A stretch of 64,000 nt of DNA, from assembly GCF_016406125.1 (NCBI RefSeq), contig NZ_CP066339.1, forward strand, positions 930,001-994,000, written 5' to 3'. The position numbers were made by a program, and so were the translations under genes. Below are positions 61,698 to 64,000 of the stretch, piece by piece (position 1 is the stretch's first letter; each line of letters starts with the position of its first letter). Below the pieces are notes generated by a model, which did no database searches, was not told the DNA's origin, and saw only the letters and a list, made by a program, of their open reading frames with translations. The stretch is from Alicyclobacillus sp. SO9. Its GTDB lineage: Bacteria; Bacillota; Bacilli; Alicyclobacillales; Alicyclobacillaceae.

Positions 61698-61823
61698 TTA
61701 ATAAACAGGGGTTGTGGTACAACTTGTAGTTGTCGTGTAGCCTGGTACAAGTAAGAAGAACAGTACAAAGATGATGAGAAATACAACTGCCCAACGTGTA
61801 TAACCGCCAAATGTACCGTACAT
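61698..61823 (-). CDS. YjcZ-like tiny membrane peptide with Thr/Ser/Cys tail (peptide B)
   Basis: ATG 61823 has AAGGAGG 8 bases upstream, the latter at the very end of the IS110 copy. The 41-residue product reads MYGTFGGYTR, helix WAVVFLIIFVLFFLLVP, then a 14-residue tail GYTTTTSCTTTPVY. It is a clear paralogue of peptide A: same helix, same tail length, TTSC at the same place, and a final Tyr. The tail is almost wholly cyclisable residues. Convergent with the YcaO gene. Substrate status is inferred from tail and position. Confidence 0.72.
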   Translation of the reverse strand: MYGTFGGYTRWAVVFLIIFVLFFLLVPGYTTTTSCTTTPVY

Positions 61824-61959
61824 GTGTGTCTCCTCCTTGTATATTAAGAACAGCTGCTGAATTGGTTTACGTAAAACCATAATGTAGTTGCTCTATTAAA
61901 TTTCTGTTCCTTGAAAACCTAATCAAATGTTGATAGACCTTTCTGTGACAAAGTGAGTG

Positions 61960-62230
61960 TTTACGACCTCGGGCTGATCTTGGGAAAATAGCCGTAGGTG
62001 TCTACCAAGGGAATGTTCCTATCCCTCCCGTTGCCCCTCATCTGAGGGTGTCTTCCGAGGAAAGATTGTTCCCCTGGCCCCATGGAATAGACCTACACGC
62101 TGACTGTTTCCCGGTCCGTCATCCCTCCTGCCAGCAGAAGGAGGCTCGTGCACCGATGACGTCTGGTGTATTCCAATAGCTCGCAAGGCTGTCGTTCATG
62201 GGTTTCCCAGGGTCATCCCGAGGTCGCAGG
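61960..62230 (+). ncRNA. Candidate bridge RNA in the leader of IS110 copy 2
   Basis: This is the same leader as in copy 1, here on the plus strand. ATCCCTCC occurs at 62021-62028 and 62121-62128. The stretch TTCCTATCCCTCC (62016-62028) equals the joined right and left element ends (TTCCTATAC + CCTCC) apart from one missing A. A donor-binding loop should match that junction. Approximate limits; RNA not demonstrated. Confidence 0.45.
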
Positions 62231-62263
62231 CATCTGCATCCCAACCTGAAGGAGGTGATTATA

Positions 62264-63514
62264 TTGACTTCCTCCTTGTTTGTCGGAATTGATGTAGGCA
62301 GCCAAGAGAACGTGGTTTGCTGCTTAACACAGGACGATGAGAAACGACCTGTGAGTCGATTCACCGTTACCAACAATCGTCCTGGGATTTTAGAGTTTCA
62401 GGATCGTATCTCCAAGCTGGCAAAACAGAAACAGGCTGAAGAGATTCTCTTTGGTCTCGAACATACTGGATGCTACTCAACCCATGCCGCCATGTATCTG
62501 CAACGTCATTTGGACTTTGGTGTTCAGCGTAGGGTCTACGTCTTTAACCCCAGTCTTATCAGGGAGTTTAAGAAATCCCATTACCTGAGTGCCCCCAAGA
62601 ACGATAGAGTAGATGCCTGGTTTATCGCAGCTAAGCTTCGGACAGGCCTTCTCCCGCATCCCTTTACCTGGAGCGAGCCGCTCATGGCGTTGCAGCGCTT
62701 GACGCGAGCCCGCTACCACCTGATGCAGGATCTGTCTAGAGAGAGCAACTTCCTCATGACGAACTTGTATCTCAAGTTCAGTGACTACAGCAGCACAGGT
62801 CCCTTTAAGAGAAACAAGCTCTCGGCAACTTCCATTGCTGTCATGGAGGAATTCGAATCCGTTGAGGAACTCTGTGAGATGCCCCTTGAGCGTCTCATTG
62901 AATTCCTTGTGGCACATGGCAAGAACCGATTCGAAAATCCTGAGGTCGTTGCTAAAGTGCTACAGAAGGCTGCTCGCTCCTCGTACCGGCTACCCCAGTC
63001 GATGTCGGACTCGGTCAATCTCGCAATGGCTTCTAGTATTCGCGTGATTCGAACGGTACAAGAGCAACTGAAGGCACTACGCAAAGGAATTGAGGACCAC
63101 TTGGCGACGATCCCGCAAACCCTTGATTCCATTCCCGGTATCGGTCCCATTCTTGCTTCCGGCATTGTAGCTGAGCTGGATGTAAGCCAGTTTAAGAGCC
63201 ACGCGGAAGCCGCTAAACACGCCGGGCTCGCTTGGACCGTTCACCAGTCCGGGAAATTCACAGCCAACCGAACTCGACTGATTCATTCTGGCAACCGCTA
63301 CCTCAAGTACTACATGGTTGAAGCGGCAAACAGTGTCCGGGTGCACGACCCTGTTTTCGCCGAGTACTATGCCAAGAAGAGAGCGGAGCCAAAGGAATTT
63401 GCCGAGGGACGTACCCTTGCGCTTACAGCCCGGAAACTGATGCGAGTGGTCTTCTATCTGCTAAAGACCAACCGACTTTACACTCCGGAAGGAGGGGTCC
63501 GACAACGCGCATAA
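62264..63514 (+). CDS. IS110-family transposase, copy 2
   Basis: TTG 62264 after AAGGAGGTGATTATA; 416 residues, with the same reading as copy 1 and the same DEDD and Transposase_20 motifs. Two identical intact copies in one window imply recent transposition or gene conversion. An upstream in-frame start at 62198 is within the leader RNA region and lacks a ribosome site. Confidence 0.93.
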   Translation: MTSSLFVGIDVGSQENVVCCLTQDDEKRPVSRFTVTNNRPGILEFQDRISKLAKQKQAEEILFGLEHTGCYSTHAAMYLQRHLDFGVQRRVYVFNPSLIREFKKSHYLSAPKNDRVDAWFIAAKLRTGLLPHPFTWSEPLMALQRLTRARYHLMQDLSRESNFLMTNLYLKFSDYSSTGPFKRNKLSATSIAVMEEFESVEELCEMPLERLIEFLVAHGKNRFENPEVVAKVLQKAARSSYRLPQSMSDSVNLAMASSIRVIRTVQEQLKALRKGIEDHLATIPQTLDSIPGIGPILASGIVAELDVSQFKSHAEAAKHAGLAWTVHQSGKFTANRTRLIHSGNRYLKYYMVEAANSVRVHDPVFAEYYAKKRAEPKEFAEGRTLALTARKLMRVVFYLLKTNRLYTPEGGVRQRA

Positions 63515-63694
63515 ACTTACCGCGATCGACCTCTATCCACCAGTTCCTAGGTTTTTCACCATATTTTAAAAATCTAGGTAGGGTGGGCTTAGTTGAGTAT
63601 TGCTAATTTTGGCACCACGTCCAACGTAGTAGCAATTCGACAAATATTATGTCACCTTAGGGCCTTGACATCGTACCGCTGCTCTTTCCTATAC

Positions 63695-63819
63695 GGCATC
63701 GTACGTAATTGCTGCTGGACTTGTATCGGCATTTGTCCGTCAAACAAGTAGGGTTATTGCCCATGCTGGGGTATACAACGTGAAGTACGGTGGGATGAGT
63801 AAGTACGAAGAGTTCCTTT
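63695..63819 (+). other. Unrecognised fragment between IS110 copy 2 and an IS66 remnant
   Basis: A frame reading SYVIAAGLVSAFVRQTSR and onward is open across this stretch and looks like part of a helical protein, but it has no start and fuses into the IS66 remnant. It is probably the stump of a gene broken by the insertions. Confidence 0.3.
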
Positions 63820-63960
63820 GGCGAGACGGTGAACTATTGCCTGAACCAATGGGAGAAGCTCGTAACATTCTTGAAAGATGGGAATCTGGAAGTCGAGAAT
63901 AATCGTAGCGAGCGGTCTATGGAACCTTTCGTTTTTGGGAAGAAAGTCTTGGTTGTGTGA
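63820..63960 (+). pseudogene. IS66 transposase C-terminal fragment
   Basis: [45 protein letters not shown] sequence matches the end of IS66 TnpC and is very close to the copy at 50997-52349 ([18 protein letters not shown]). It contains the NNRSERS segment that the first copy lacks. It ends early after VLVV. The last 40 bases of the window hold nothing recognisable. Confidence 0.82.
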
Positions 63961-64000
63961 TCAAAAAGGATTTCAGACGTCTAATTAACATACGAACAAC

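Larger units (their letters stand above)
61832..63694 (+). mobile_element. IS110-family element, copy 2
   Basis: These 1,863 bases match copy 1 (25044-26906) in reverse orientation, with the same sharp limits (CCTCC at 61832, CCTATAC ending at 63694). The left limit lies 8 bases before the ATG of peptide B, just as copy 1 ends 8 bases before the ATG of tadC. Flanking bases show no long target duplication. Confidence 0.92.

Noticed and set aside
1..64000. CRISPR arrays, tRNA and rRNA genes
   Set aside because: No regularly spaced repeat-spacer pattern and no tRNA or rRNA signature was noticed in reading the window.

Overview
The window looks like DNA from a spore-forming Bacillota (Bacilli), possibly an Alicyclobacillus-like relative. 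The evidence is a spoVR gene with a yhbH remnant beside it, small YjcZ-like peptides, strong AGGAGG ribosome sites, many GTG/TTG starts, and ECF sigma/anti-sigma and c-di-GMP signalling genes. The genus is a guess. The DNA is accessory in character: at least four IS families, a 5'-truncated group II intron, a MITE-like element and plasmid-type maintenance genes (actin-like ParM, replication-relaxation protein, GTTTACA repeats) suggest a large plasmid or an integrated mobile region.

Layout. 1-4076: end of a CpaB/RcpC-like pilus gene, a Ser/Thr-rich lipoprotein and a 923-residue secreted protein with tandem Ig-like repeats. 4392-6072: an IS4-family element with clear inverted repeats and an 8-bp target duplication; its transposase carries two in-frame amber codons. 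6295-11620: secreted and membrane proteins of unknown role, one with a probable permuted papain-like domain, plus broken genes. 12272-16285: a divergent c-di-GMP locus (GAF-GGDEF and PAS-PAS-GAF-GGDEF-EAL), each gene preceded by its own c-di-GMP-I (GEMM-I) riboswitch. 16366-18960: IS110/IS1111-type transposase genes with conserved downstream RNA-like ends. 19152-21646: a secreted protein, a membrane protein and an antitoxin-like gene broken by a MITE-like element.

21863-34851 is one long co-directional block: TadE-like pseudopilins, a TadA/CpaF ATPase, TadB, TadC, a tiny membrane protein, an actin-like ParM, a stand-alone EAL protein, a lytic transglycosylase, a VirD4/TraG-like coupling ATPase, a replication-relaxation protein and a small putative DNA-binding protein. 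This combines a Tad pilus motor with DNA-transfer and plasmid-maintenance parts, and I read it as a candidate Tad-powered DNA transfer or secretion system. A 1,863-bp IS110-family element sits exactly between tadB and tadC; a second copy lies in inverse orientation at 61832-63694.

36731-49829 is a compact biosynthetic cluster: methyltransferase, ATP-grasp ligase, an acyl-carrier-protein/citrate-synthase fusion, a SelA-like PLP enzyme, a stand-alone adenylation enzyme, an aconitase, an unrecognised protein, an MFS exporter and a second ATP-grasp ligase. The logic suggests a carboxylic or amino acid is loaded on the fused carrier protein, extended by citrate-synthase chemistry, isomerised by the aconitase, and joined to amino acids by the ATP-grasp enzymes. 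I do not know a described pathway with this composition.

50170-54380 is a mosaic of truncated IS66, tyrosine recombinase, IS21 end and group II intron. 54381-61823 carries the spoVR locus, a frameshifted membrane gene, an ECF sigma/anti-sigma pair, and a YcaO (TOMM) cyclodehydratase flanked by two paralogous tiny membrane peptides ending in Thr/Ser/Cys-rich 14-residue tails, a candidate azoline-forming system. The window ends in the second IS110 copy and an IS66 tail fragment.
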